Positions 51,001 through 60,589 of a DNA stretch of 64,000 bases are shown here, in pieces. The DNA comes from Hydractinia symbiolongicarpus. Its lineage: Eukaryota > Cnidaria > Hydrozoa > Anthoathecata > Hydractiniidae. Below the pieces are notes generated by a model. It did no database searches. It had not been told where the DNA came from and was given only the letters and a program-made list of their open reading frames with translations. Numbering within the stretch: position 1 is the stretch's first letter; each line of letters begins with the position of its first letter. Position numbers and translations under genes: made by a program. The DNA lies in NCBI RefSeq assembly GCF_029227915.1, contig NC_079877.1:31399851-31463850 (forward strand), in the 5' to 3' direction.

Positions 51001-53230
51001 GAAACTGTTCCTATTTATTCAGCGCGTGCTAACGGCCAGGATTGGTCCCACAGCACAGAAAGACTTATTTATCTAAATTTTTAAATAAATCGCTATAACA
51101 GAGCCTAGTGTACTCGCTAAATTCCAGCAATCGCGTCGAATGAAGAAGAATGTTATTCCTTGGAGTCCAATAGGCTCATTTACCGCATTTATGAGGTCAC
51201 AGTCAAGAATCAGTTCAATTAAATCCCACAGTCAATCGCTTCACTGTTAAAAGCGATACAACTTAGTAATATCGGAAAAAATCACTAAATACATGTTGGT
51301 ACGAATATGTGACGCAATCGTTGTAACTCAAACGGATTGAAACAGTTAGAAAATTAATGAAATGTAGTTTTTGAAACTGTCTCTATTTCTTCAGCTCGAA
51401 CTACCGGCTAGGATTGGTCCGACAGTTAAAAATGATTTATTTATCTTAATTTTTTAATAAAGCGCTACCACAGCGCCCAGTGTAATCGCTGAGTTCCAGC
51501 AATCATGTCAAATTAAGAAGAATTTTATTTCTTGTAGTCAAACTGGCTCATTTATCACATTTATAAGGTCAAAGTCCAAAATCAGTTCAATTAAGTCCCA
51601 TAGTCAAGCCTTTCACTCTTAAAAGCGATATAACGTAGTAATATCGGAAAAAAATCACTAAATACATGTTGGTACGAATATGTGACGCAACCGTTGCAAC
51701 TCAGACGGATTGAGACAGTTAGAAAATCAATGAAATGTAGTTTTTGATACTGTCTCTATTTCTGCAGCGCGAACTAACGGCTAGGATTGGTCCCACAGTA
51801 AAAAATGACTTATTTATCTTAATTTTTTAGTAAAGCGCTACCACAGAGCCCAGTGTAATCGCTGAGTTCCAGCAATCATGTCAAATTAAAAAGAATGTTA
51901 TTCCTTGGAGAACAATTGGCTCATTTATCACATTTATAAGGTCACAGTCCAGAATCAGTTTAATTAATTCCCACAGTCAATCGTTTCACTGTTAAAAGCA
52001 ATACAACTTAGTAATGTCGGAAGAAAATCACTAAATACATGTTGGTGCGAACATGTGACGCAACCGTTGCAACTCAAACGGATTGACACCGTTAGAAAGT
52101 CAATAAAATGCAGTTTTTGAAACTGTCTCCATTTTCTCAGCGCGAACTAACGACCAGAATTCTTCCCACAGTAAAAAATGCCTTATTTATCTTAATTTTT
52201 TAATAAAGCGCTACCACAGCGCCTAGTGTAATCGCTGATTTCCAGCAATCATGTCAAATTATGAAGAATGTTATTTCTTTTAGTCAAACTGGCTCATTTA
52301 TCCCATTTATAAGGACAAAGTCCAAAATCAGTTCAATTAAGTCCCACAGTTATTGTTTCACTGTTAAAAGCGATGCAACCTAGTAATATCCGAATACTAT
52401 CGCTAAATACATGTTGGTACGAATATGTGACGCAACCGTTGTAACTCAAACGGATTTAAACCGCTAGAAAGTCATTGAAATGTAGTCTTTGAAACTGTTC
52501 CTAATTTTTCAGCGCGTGCTAAAGGCCATGATTGGTCCCACAGTAAGAAAAGACTTATTTATCTAAATTTTTAAATAAAGCACTACCACAGAACCTAATG
52601 TAATCGCTGAATTCCAGCAATCATGTCAAATTAAGAAGAATGTTATTCCTTGGACACCAATTGCCTCATTTATCACATTAATAAGGTCACAGTCCAAAAT
52701 CAGTTCAATTAAGTCCCACAGTCAATCGTTTCACTGTTAAAAGCAATACAACTTAGTATTATCGGAAGAAAATCACTAAATACATGTTGGTACGAATATG
52801 TGACGCATCGTTGAACTCAAACGGATTGACACCGTTAGAAAGTCAAAGAAATGTAGATTTTGAAACTGCCTCTAATTCTTCAGCGCGAACTAACGGCTAG
52901 GATTGGTCCCACAGTAAAAAATGACTTATTTATCTTAATTTTTTAATAAAGCGCTACCACAGCGCCCAGTGTAATCGCTGAGTTCCAGCAATCATTTTAA
53001 ATTGAGAAAAATGTTATTCCTTGGAGACCAATTGGCTCATTTATGACATTTATAAGGTCACAGTCCAGAATCAGTTCAATTCCCACAGTCAATCGTTTCA
53101 CTTTTAAAAGCAATACAACTTAGTAATATCGGAAGAAAATCACTAAATACATGTTGGTACGAATATGTGACGCAACCGTTGTAACTCAAACGCATTGACA
53201 CCGTTAGAAAGTCAATGAAATGTAGTTTTT
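51001..53230. repeat. Block Y, copy 2
   Basis: Starts are 51001, 51373, 51746, 52119, 52491 and 52862, matching 43970 to 45831 at an offset of 7031 bp, including the 371-bp E'' and the 369-bp H. Differences are few: GTGCTAAAGGCCATG for GTGCAAAAGGCCAGG, CCAGAATTCTTCC for CCCGGATTCGTCC, and CAATTCCCACAG for CAACTCTTACAG in H. Confidence 0.88.
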
Positions 53231-53958
53231 GACACTGTCTCTATTTCTTCAGCGCGAACTAACGACCAGGATTCGTCCCACAGTAAAATGACTTATTTAT
53301 CTTTATTTTTTAATAAAACGCTACCACAGCGCCTAGTATAGTCGCTGATTTCCAGCAATCATGTCAAATTATGAAGAATGTTATTTCTTTTAGTCAAACT
53401 GGCTCATTTATCCCATTTATAAGGGCAAAGTCCAAAATCAGTTCAATTAAGACCCACAGTCAATCGTTTCACTCTTAAAAGCGATACAACTTAGTAATAT
53501 CGGAAGAAAATCACTAAATACATGTTCGTACGATTATGTGACGCAACCGTTTTAACTCAAACGGATTGACACCGTTAGAAAGTCAATGATATGTAGTTTT
53601 TGACACTGTCTCTATGTCTTCAGCGCGAACTAACGACCAGGATTCGTCCCACAGTAAAATGACTTATTTATCTTTATTTTTTAATAAAACGCTACCACAG
53701 CGCCTAGTGTAGTCGCTGATTTCCAGCAATCATGTCAAATTATGAAGAATGTTATTTCTTTTAGTCAAACTGGCTCATTTATCCCATTTATAAGGGCAAA
53801 GTCCAAAATCAGTTCAATTAATTCCCACAGTCAAGTTGCAATACAACTCAGTAATATCGGAAGAAAATCACTAAATACATGTTGGTACGAATATGTGACG
53901 CAACCGTTGTAACTCAAACGGATTGACACCGTTAGGAAGTCAATGAAATGTAGTTTTT
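53231..53958. repeat. Two C-type monomers, the first a C/C' chimera
   Basis: The monomer at 53231 (371 bp) begins as C but after CAGTTCAATTAA continues with GACCCACAGTCAATCG, the C' second half, which restores full length. The monomer at 53602 is an ordinary 357-bp C with CTATGTCTTCAGC. Confidence 0.8.
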
Positions 53959-56160
53959 GAAACTGTCTCTATTTCTTCAGCGCGAACTAACGGCTAGGAT
54001 TGGTCCGACAGTTAAAAATGATTTATTTATCTTAATTTTTTAATAAAGCGCTACCACGGCGCCCAGTGTAATCGCTGAGTTCCAGCAATCATGTCAAATT
54101 AAGAAGAATGTTATTCCTTGGAGACCAATTGCCTTATTCATCACATTTATAAGGTCACAGCCCAAAGTTAGTTCAATTAAGTTGCACAGTCAATCGTTTC
54201 ACTGTTAAAAGCGATATGACTTAGTAATATCGGAAGAAAATCACTAAGTACATGTTGGTACGAATGTGTGACGCATCGTTGAACTCAAACGGATTGACAA
54301 CGTTAGAAAATCAATGAAATGTAGTTTTTGAAACTGTCTCTATTTCTTCAACGCTAACTAACGGCTAGGATTGGTCCCACAGTAAGAAATGACTTATTTA
54401 TCTTCATTTTTTAATAAAGCACTACCACTGCGCCCAGTTAAACCGCTGAGTTCCTGCAATCATGTCAAATTAAGAAGAATGTTAGTTCTTGTATTCAAAC
54501 TGGCTCATTTATCACATTTATAAGGTCACAGTCCAGAATCAGTTCAATTAAGACCAACACTCAATCGTTTCACTCTTAAAAGCGATACAACTTAGTAATA
54601 TCGGAAGAGAATCACTAAATACATGTTCATACGATTATGTGACGCAACCGTTTTAACTCAAACGGATTGACACCGTTAGAAAGTCAATGATATGTAGTTT
54701 TTGACACTGTCTCTATTTCTTCAGCGCGAACTAACGACCAGGATTCGTCCCACAGTAAAATGACTTATTTATCTTTATTTTTTAATAAAACGCTACCACA
54801 GCGCCTAGTGTAGTCGCTGATTTCCAGCAATCATGTCAAATTATGAAGAATGTTATTTCTTTTAGTCAAACTGGCTCATTTATCCTATTTATAAGGGCAA
54901 AGTCCAAAATCAGTTCAATTAATTCCCACAGTCAAGTTGCAATACAACTCAGTAATATCGGAAGAAAATCACTAAATACATGTTGGTACGAATATGTGAC
55001 GCAACCGTTGTAACTCAAACGGATTGACACCGTTAGGAAGTCAATGAAATGTAGTTTTTGAAAATGTCTCTATTTCTTCAGCGCGAACTAACGGCTAGGA
55101 TTGGTCTGACAGTTAAAAATGATTTATTTATCTTAATTTTTTAATAAAGCGCTACCACGGCGCCCAGTGTAATCGCTGAGTTCCAGCAATCATATCAAAT
55201 TAAGAAGAATTTTATTTCTTGTAGTCAAACTGGCTCATTTATCACATTTATAAGGTCACAGCCCAAAGTTAGTTCAATTAAGTTGCACAGTCAATCGTTT
55301 CACTGTTAAAAGCGATATGACTTAGTAATATCGGAAGAAAATCACTAAGTACATGTTGGTACGAATATGTGACGCATCGTTGAACTCAAACGGATTGACA
55401 ACGTTAGAAAATCAATGAAATGTAGTTTTTGAAACTGTCTCTATTTCTTCAACGCTAACTAACGGCTAGGATTGGTCCCACAGTAAGAAATGACTTATTT
55501 ATCTTTATTTTTTAATAAAGCACTACCACAGCGCCCAGTTAAACCGCTGAGTTCCTGCAATCATGTCAAATTAAGAAGAATGTTAGTTCTTGTATTCAAA
55601 CTGGCTTATTTATCACATTTATAAGGTCACAGTCCAGAATCAGTTCAATTAAGACCAACACTCAATCGTTTCACTCTTAGAAGCGATACAACTTAGTAAT
55701 ATCGGAAGAAAATCACTAAATACATGCTCGTACGATTATGTGACGCAACCGTTTTAACTCAAACGGATTGACACCGTTAGAAAGTCAATGATATGTAGTT
55801 TTTGACACTGTCTCTATTTCTTCAGCGCGAACTAACGACCAGGATTCGTCCCACAGTAAAATGACTTATTTATCTTTATTTTTTAATAAAACGCTACCAC
55901 AGCGCCTAGTGTAGTCGCTGATTTCCAGCAATCATGTCAAATTATGAAGAATGTTATTTCTTTTAGTCAAACTGGCTCATTTATCCCATTTATAAGGGCA
56001 AAGTCCAAAATCAGTTCAATTAATTCCCACAGTCAAGTTGCAATACAACTCAGTAATATCGGAAGAAAATCACTAAATACATGTTGGTACGAATATGTGA
56101 CGCAACCGTTGTAACTCAAACGGATTGACACCCTTAGGAAGTCAATGAAATGTAGTTTTT
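53959..56160. repeat. Two 1101-bp trimers U, copies 2 and 3
   Basis: The units 53959-55059 and 55060-56160 carry the markers of the trimer at 46557, plus AGACCAACACTCAATCG, which that copy lacks. Starts are 53959, 54330, 54703, 55060, 55431 and 55804. In the third copy the first monomer has an A-type middle (AATTTTATTTCTTGTAGTC) where the second has TTCCTTGGAGACC. The G-like second half then resumes at CAGCCCAAAGTTAG, so part of it was converted. Confidence 0.87.
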
Positions 56161-57638
56161 GAAACTGTCTCTATTTCTTCAGCGCGAACTAACGGCTAGG
56201 ATTGGTCCGACAGTTAAAAATGATTTATTTATCTTAATTTTTTAATAAAGCGCTACCACGGCGCCCAGTGTAATCGCTGAGTTCCAGCAATCACATCAAA
56301 TTAAGAAGAATTTTATTTCTTGTAGTCAAACTGGCTCATTTATCACATTTATAAGGTCAAAGTCCAAAATCAGTTCAATTAAGTCCCATAGTCAGGCGTT
56401 TCACTCTTAAAAGCGATATAACGTAGTAATATCGGCAAAAAATCACTAAATACATGTTGGTACGAATATGTGACGCAACCGTTGTAACTCAGACGGATTG
56501 ACACAGTTAGAAAATCAATGAAATGTAGTTTTTGAAACTGTCTCTATTTCTTCAGCGCGAACTAACGGCTAGGATTGGTCCGACAGTTAAAAATGATTTA
56601 TTTATCTTAATTTTTTAATAAAGCGCTACCACGGCGCCCAGTGTAATCGCTGAGTTCCAGCAATCATGTCAAATTAAGAAGAATTTTATTTCTTGTAGTC
56701 AAACTGGCTCATTTATCACATTTATAAGGTCAAAGTCCAAAATCAGTTCAATTAAGTCCCATAGTCAAGCGTTTCACTCTTAAAAGCGATATAACGTAGT
56801 AATATCGGAAAAAAATCACTAAATACATGTTGGTACGAATATGTGACGCAACCGTTGTAACTCAGACGGATTGACACAGTTAGAAAATCAATGAAATGTA
56901 GTTTTTGAAACTGGCTCTATTTCTTCAGCGCGAACTAACGGCTATAATTGGTCCCACAGTAAAAAATGACTTATTTATCTAAATTTTTAAATAAAGCGCT
57001 ACCACAGGGCCTAGTGTACTCGCTGAATTCCAGCAATCATGTTGAATTAAGAAGAATGTTATTCCTTGGAGTCCAATTGGCTCATTTATCACATTTATAA
57101 GGTCACAGTCCACAATCAGTTCAATTAAGTCCCACAATCAATCGTTTCACTGTTAAAAGCGATACAACTTAGTAATATCGGAAAAAAATCACTAAATACA
57201 TGTTCGTACGATTATGTGACGCAACCGTTGTAACTCAAACGGATTGACACTGTTAGAAAGTCAATGATATGTAGTTTTTGACACTGTCTCTATTTCTTCA
57301 GCGCGAACTAACGACCAGGATTCGTCCCACAGTAAAAAATGACCTATTTATCTAAATTTTTAAATAAAACGCTACCACAGCGCCTAGTGTAGTCGCTGAT
57401 TTCCAGCAATCATGTCAAATTATGAAGAATGGTATTTCTTTTAGTCAAACTGGCTCATTTATCCCATTTATAAGGACAAAGTCCAAAATCAGTTCTATTA
57501 ATTCCCACAGTCAAGTTGCAATACAACTCAGTAATATCGGAAGAAAATCACTAAATACATGTTGGTACGAATATGGGACGCAACCGTTGTAACTCAAACG
57601 GATTGACACCGTTAGGAAGTCAATGAAATGTAGTTTTT
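56161..57638. repeat. Block Z, copy 2 (A-A-B-C)
   Basis: Starts are 56161, 56534, 56907 and 57280, matching 47658 to 48777. The next monomer, from 57639, is an A interrupted by the DNA element, where copy 1 continues with D. Confidence 0.88.
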
Positions 57639-57682
57639 GAAACTGTCTCTATTTCTTCAGTGCGAACTAACGGCTAGGATTG

Positions 57683-57689
57683 GTCCGAC
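57683..57689. other. Target-site duplication, left copy (GTCCGAC)
   Basis: GTCCGAC is repeated exactly at 60261-60267. Uninterrupted A monomers have the sequence once. Because a G precedes the left copy and also ends the element, an 8-bp reading (GGTCCGAC) fits equally well. Confidence 0.93.
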
Positions 57690-57722
57690 CTTGGAGGAAA
57701 GAATACGCAAGGAGAAACAACT
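57690..57722 (+). repeat. Left terminal inverted repeat (33 bp)
   Basis: This matches the reverse complement of 60228-60260 at 32 of 33 positions. The only mismatch is position 19, C here and G in the complement of the right end. The near identity suggests a fairly young or still mobilisable insertion. Confidence 0.95.
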
Positions 57723-58261
57723 TCATTTCTGTACGCTTTAAATGTATTGAATTTTCTATTGTTTTTAATTTCAAAAGAATCAGTGCGTGAGGTGCTCGAC
57801 CGAGTCTTTTTCGCAAAAAAATGATCAAATTCCATATTCTCCTTTAATAGGGGCTAACTTTTTTCTATTGAAATCTGACTGTAACACGCTGAAGGCACGT
57901 GATAATTGTGTGGAAAGTGTGCCTAATATAAGTCGGTAAACATTGCTGTTAAAAACTTCAACAATACGTTTGGAAATAAGCGTTTAACCATGATATTAAC
58001 CTATTTTTGCAGGCTTGAGTATACCACTTTGATCATGAAAAACAATATAGATAGATATGCGCCGGACGAGTGCCGAAAAAATGTGTGCTGGAATAATGTT
58101 TATTCTAACTAAAGAAATAACTTCTTATAACAGAACGTCGTTTTAAAACGAGATATAAACTTTTTCTTTTTGTTTACAAAAATGTCGAGCATGTGCTTCC
58201 TCGCTAATTATGTTAACATAAAAACAAAAGAAATTTTACCGATTTCAATATGGCTTCTTGT
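57723..58261. other. Left interior of the element, AT-rich, no gene seen
   Basis: This is unique AT-rich sequence after the left terminal repeat. Apart from the subterminal motif I see no open frame, domain or repeat in it. There are short A and T runs only. Confidence 0.6.
57784..57793 (+). repeat. Subterminal inverted repeat, left (TGCGTGAGGT)
   Basis: This perfect 10-bp inverted match to 60197-60206 begins 94 bp inside the left end. After one mismatch the match continues for two more bases (GCT here, TCT in the complement on the right). TATTGAA also occurs in matching orientation between this motif and each terminal repeat. P elements carry such subterminal inverted repeats. Confidence 0.7.
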
Positions 58262-58279
58262 TTTGATAATATTATCAAA
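58262..58279. repeat. 18-bp perfect palindrome
   Basis: TTTGATAATATTATCAAA is a perfect inverted repeat without a loop. It lies 11 bp before a GC-rich hairpin. Confidence 0.8.
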
Positions 58280-58290
58280 CTAGCTGGGAG

Positions 58291-58312
58291 ACCCGGCGTC
58301 GAAACGCCGGGT
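58291..58312. repeat. GC-rich hairpin, 8-bp stem
   Basis: The arms ACCCGGCG and CGCCGGGT are perfectly complementary around the 6-base loop TCGAAA. The GC-rich stem stands out in an AT-rich surrounding. It could form in DNA or in a transcript; no function can be read from it. Confidence 0.8.
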
Positions 58313-58384
58313 TAAGCCACAAGTAACTGTTGTTGAACGCCTTGAGGAGCGCTTAATAAGAACCGCAAACTGTGCAACCCGGTG

Positions 58385-59300
58385 AGGTGGAGCGCTTTAG
58401 TACAGGTATGCAGTATGTCGTAAATCAAGTGGAGGGCACACACCATTGCAGTGTTGCGACTGTAAGATATTTAAAAAAAAATAATTTCCCGCAACAAAAG
58501 CTGAATTAAGACAGTTTACAAACCGTTGTTACTCCACCATAGCAAAAACAATCGGCCAATATTATTTTATTTTGCGGAATAAGTTTCCGTAAAAGTTCAA
58601 AACTAAATCATGACAGTGGGCCGAGAACGCATAATACCCTTTTCATAAAAAACTTTACTGCAATTTCGGTTTAACTTAAAACACAGGAAAAATCCAGTCG
58701 TTACCCCATAAAAAAACTAAAAAAACTCCATAATTGGAGTGCTCTAGTACAGGTATGCAGAATATGTCGTGAATTGAGTAAAGCTTACACAACATTATAG
58801 TGTTTCAGTTGTAATGTACTTTTTAAAATATATGTATATATATAACTTTACTGCAACTTTAACCGAAATGAAAACACAGTTTACAACCTGTTGTTACCCC
58901 GTCATAAGAAAAGAAAATAGTCAATATTATTTTATTTTGCGGAGTACGTTTCAGTAAACCTTAACAAATTAATCATGACACCGGACTGAGCACTTAGTAC
59001 AGGTAAATGGTGTCACACATGTGTTATAGCCATAATAGCCTTTTCCTAAAAAAACTTATCGCAACTTCAATTTAAATAAAAAACACACAAAACACCCTGT
59101 TGTTAACACCAGGTTGAATGTTTATTGCAGGTAAAAAAACTTTATCACAACGGATTAAATAAAAACACGGAAAAAGCACATCATTAACACCAGTCTGAGC
59201 ACTTAACATGTAAATTGTGTCATACATGAGCATAGGGGTAATACCATTTTCCAAAAATCCTTATCGCTTCGGTGTTAAAAGAAATCAGTGAACAGCCTGG
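58385..59300. repeat. Degenerate internal repeats of the element
   Basis: AGTACAGGTATGCAG occurs at 58399 and 58746, followed in both by related sequence including TATTATTTTATTTTGCGGA and AATCATGACA. Shorter, more diverged copies start near 58996 (AGTACAGGTAAATGG) and 59198 (GAGCACTTAACATG). A second module with ACTTTACTGCAA or ACTTATCGCAA and then CACAG and GTTGTTA is repeated about five times. The unit length varies between about 210 and 350 bp, so these are old, unevenly shortened tandem copies. A 60-codon minus-strand frame in this stretch has no recognisable features. Confidence 0.65.
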
Positions 59301-59426
59301 CATTAACCCGGTTCAGTTTAAAAAATTACTCAGCAAATTTATTTTGCATAATAAATTTTTAAATCAGTAATAAAAGTGGCCACTGCCAACTGCATTTAGC
59401 ATAAGAATTGTTAAGAATTGTGTTGC

Positions 59427-59486
59427 AGCCAAACTGCATTTGGCTACTTTCACTTGTAGCCAAACTGCATTTGGCTACTTTCACTT
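59427..59486. repeat. 31-bp tandem direct repeat with internal palindrome
   Basis: AGCCAAACTGCATTTGGCTA followed by CTTTCACTT occurs twice, 31 bp apart. Each copy contains the inverted arms AGCCAAA and TTTGGCT around CTGCA. A fragment, AACTGCATTT, lies just upstream. Confidence 0.85.
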
Positions 59487-59770
59487 TTTAGCAGGATGTA
59501 GCTAAAAGAGGAGCTAGCTAGGTAGACCCAACTTCAACATAAAAATAAATAATAATATACCAAACTGAATAAAAACTTTAAAAGTATAGGAATAAATAAA
59601 GCTAGCTATAGCTAGCTGCCTCAAAATGTACGTTTTGTAGCTAGCCAAACACTTAAAATTTGTTTGTTTAAGATTTATACGTAGCTAGAAAACGTGATGA
59701 AATATTCACCTTAACATGTGAAAACAAACTAAATAATCCTATAGGATAAAAAGTACTCAGAAGAAATAAG
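59487..59770. other. TAGCTAGC-rich stretch
   Basis: TAGCTAG-type words recur here, with a perfect 18-bp palindrome, AGCTAGCTATAGCTAGCT, at 59600-59617. The stretch is otherwise AT-rich and has no gene. Such words are self-complementary and expand easily. They are my only, weak, hint of a marine invertebrate host. Confidence 0.55.
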
Positions 59771-59814
59771 GAGGATTGAAAGGAAACCTACAAACTTCAC
59801 ACCATCACTTCCAA

Positions 59815-60065
59815 ACCAAAATGGCCTTCGTAGGGGTAGCATGTTTCTCCCGTCGGCATGTTGAGGCCGCGAAGCACTTGGATTGGTCATTAGTGAAATT
59901 GGAGCCTCGTGATTGGTTTATTACAATGAGCGGCAAAGCAAGGCCGGTAAAAAAACGGGGTCTGCCGGGGATTCGAAACAAAGCTGCAGGGCCGCGGGGA
60001 TTTTCGGCGGGTCTCGCTACTTGCTCCGCCATGTTGCGCAGAGACAGACAGACGACGGCTATTAT
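59815..60065 (-). promoter_or_regulatory. GC-rich patch resembling a promoter (low confidence)
   Basis: This is the only clearly GC-rich part of the window. Read on the minus strand it has CCAAT at 59912-59916 and 59882-59886, and AACATGGCGG at 60026-60035, which fits the YY1 consensus and is also a plausible start-codon context. A second ATGGCC lies at 59821 on the plus strand. Overlapping open frames of 64 to 105 codons occur on both strands. The minus-strand frame from 60032 to 59805 encodes 75 residues, begins MAEQVARPAENPRG and resembles no family I know. It may be a captured promoter and first exon, or remains of the parent element's promoter. Coding is doubtful because no frame stands out. 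Confidence 0.3.
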
Positions 60066-60227
60066 TATAGAGATTCATCATCAAATTATCTAATTGTTTT
60101 TATAACCAATCATAGTTGCGAATTGTTATTCACGAATAATTTAGTCACACAACCGCCAAAATTTCAAATTAAGTTTCTATACAGACACCTGCTAGAACCT
60201 CACGCAGTGTTTCAATAGAATTAAAAG
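60066..60227. other. Right interior of the element, no gene seen
   Basis: This AT-rich stretch links the GC-rich patch and the right terminal repeat and contains the right subterminal motif. One plus-strand frame runs into it from the GC-rich patch and is not convincing. Confidence 0.55.
60197..60206 (-). repeat. Subterminal inverted repeat, right
   Basis: This reads ACCTCACGCA on the plus strand, the inverse of the left motif, and lies 54 bp inside the right end. The asymmetry (94 versus 54 bp) is compatible with P-type ends, which differ in their internal layout. Confidence 0.7.
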
Positions 60228-60260
60228 AGTTGTTTCTCCTTCCGTATTCTTTCCTCCAAG
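60228..60260 (-). repeat. Right terminal inverted repeat (33 bp)
   Basis: This is the inverted partner of the left end. If the target duplication is 8 bp (GGTCCGAC), the last G belongs to the target and the element ends one base earlier. Confidence 0.95.
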
Positions 60261-60267
60261 GTCCGAC
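60261..60267. other. Target-site duplication, right copy (GTCCGAC)
   Basis: This is an exact match to the left copy, directly after the right terminal repeat and in front of AGTTAAAAATG, the normal continuation of an A monomer. Confidence 0.93.
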
Positions 60268-60589
60268 AGTTAAAAATGATTTATTTATCTTAATTTTTTA
60301 ATAAAGCGCTACCACGGCGCCCAGTGTAATCGCTGACTTCCAGCAATCATGTCAAATTAAGAAGAATTTTATTTCTTGTAATCAAACTGGCTCATTTATC
60401 ACATTTATAAGGTCAAAGTCCAAAATCAGTTCAATTAAGTCCCATAGTCAAGCGTTTCACTCTTAAAAGCGATATAACGTAGTAATATCGGAAAAAAATC
60501 ACTAAATACATGTTGGTACGAATATGTGACGCAACCGTTGTAACTCAGACGGATTGACACAGTTAGAAAATCAATGAAATGTAGTTTTT

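Larger units (their letters stand above)
1..57689. repeat. Satellite array, left part (about 372-bp monomers)
   Basis: Head-to-tail tandem array, all in one orientation, with the motif GAAACTG (or GACACTG) recurring every 357-375 bp. I placed 156 monomer starts here, the first cut by the window edge and the last split by an inserted element. Each monomer carries the same landmarks in order: TTCAGCGCG, GGATTGGTCC or GGATTCGTCC, TTATTTATC, GCGCTACCAC, AATCATGTCAAATTA, GGCTCATTTATC, CATTTATAAGG, AATCAGTTCAATTAA, TAGTAATATCGGAA, TAAATACATG, and TGTGACGCAACCGTTG. Exceptions in length are four monomers of 474 bp and one of 300 bp. There is no conserved reading frame. Subfamilies and higher-order blocks are given separately. 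Confidence 0.98.
57690..60260. mobile_element. Non-autonomous DNA transposon, probably P superfamily
   Basis: This 2571-bp insertion is bounded by 33-bp inverted repeats and flanked by a direct repeat of the target. The ends begin CTTGGAGGAAAGAATACG. Drosophila P elements have 31-bp terminal inverted repeats, 11-bp subterminal inverted repeats, 8-bp target duplications and a preferred target close to GTCCGGAC. This element has 33 bp, 10 bp, 7 or 8 bp and GTCCGAC. No transposase, THAP domain or long open frame is visible. The interior is mostly AT-rich, with degenerate repeats, hairpins, TAGCTAGC stretches and one GC-rich patch near the right end. hAT or another 8-bp superfamily remains possible, but the ends do not start with CA as is usual for hAT. 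Confidence 0.85.
57639..60589. repeat. A monomer split by the DNA element
   Basis: The monomer runs 57639-57689 and resumes at 60268-60589, with the element and one copy of the target duplication between. Without them it is 51+322 = 373 bp, the normal A length, and the join reads GGTCCGACAGTTAAAAATG as in other A monomers. Private changes are CAGTGCGAAC, CTGACTTCCAGC and CTTGTAATCAAAC. Confidence 0.93.

Noticed and set aside
59072-59254. Minus-strand 60-codon open frame in the element.
   Set aside because: It lies in degenerate AT-rich repeats and has no recognisable motif.
59776-60218. Overlapping open frames of 101 and 105 codons on the plus strand and 64 and 75 codons on the minus strand in the element.
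   Set aside because: They overlap on both strands in a GC-rich patch where stops are rare. The longest plus frame starts from TTG, and none resembles a transposase or known protein. The minus 75-codon frame is mentioned only as part of a possible promoter and first exon.
57690-60260. Retroelement or Helitron origin for the insertion.
   Set aside because: It has inverted, not direct, terminal repeats, a 7-8 bp target duplication and no poly-A tail. Helitrons make no target duplication and have no terminal inverted repeats.
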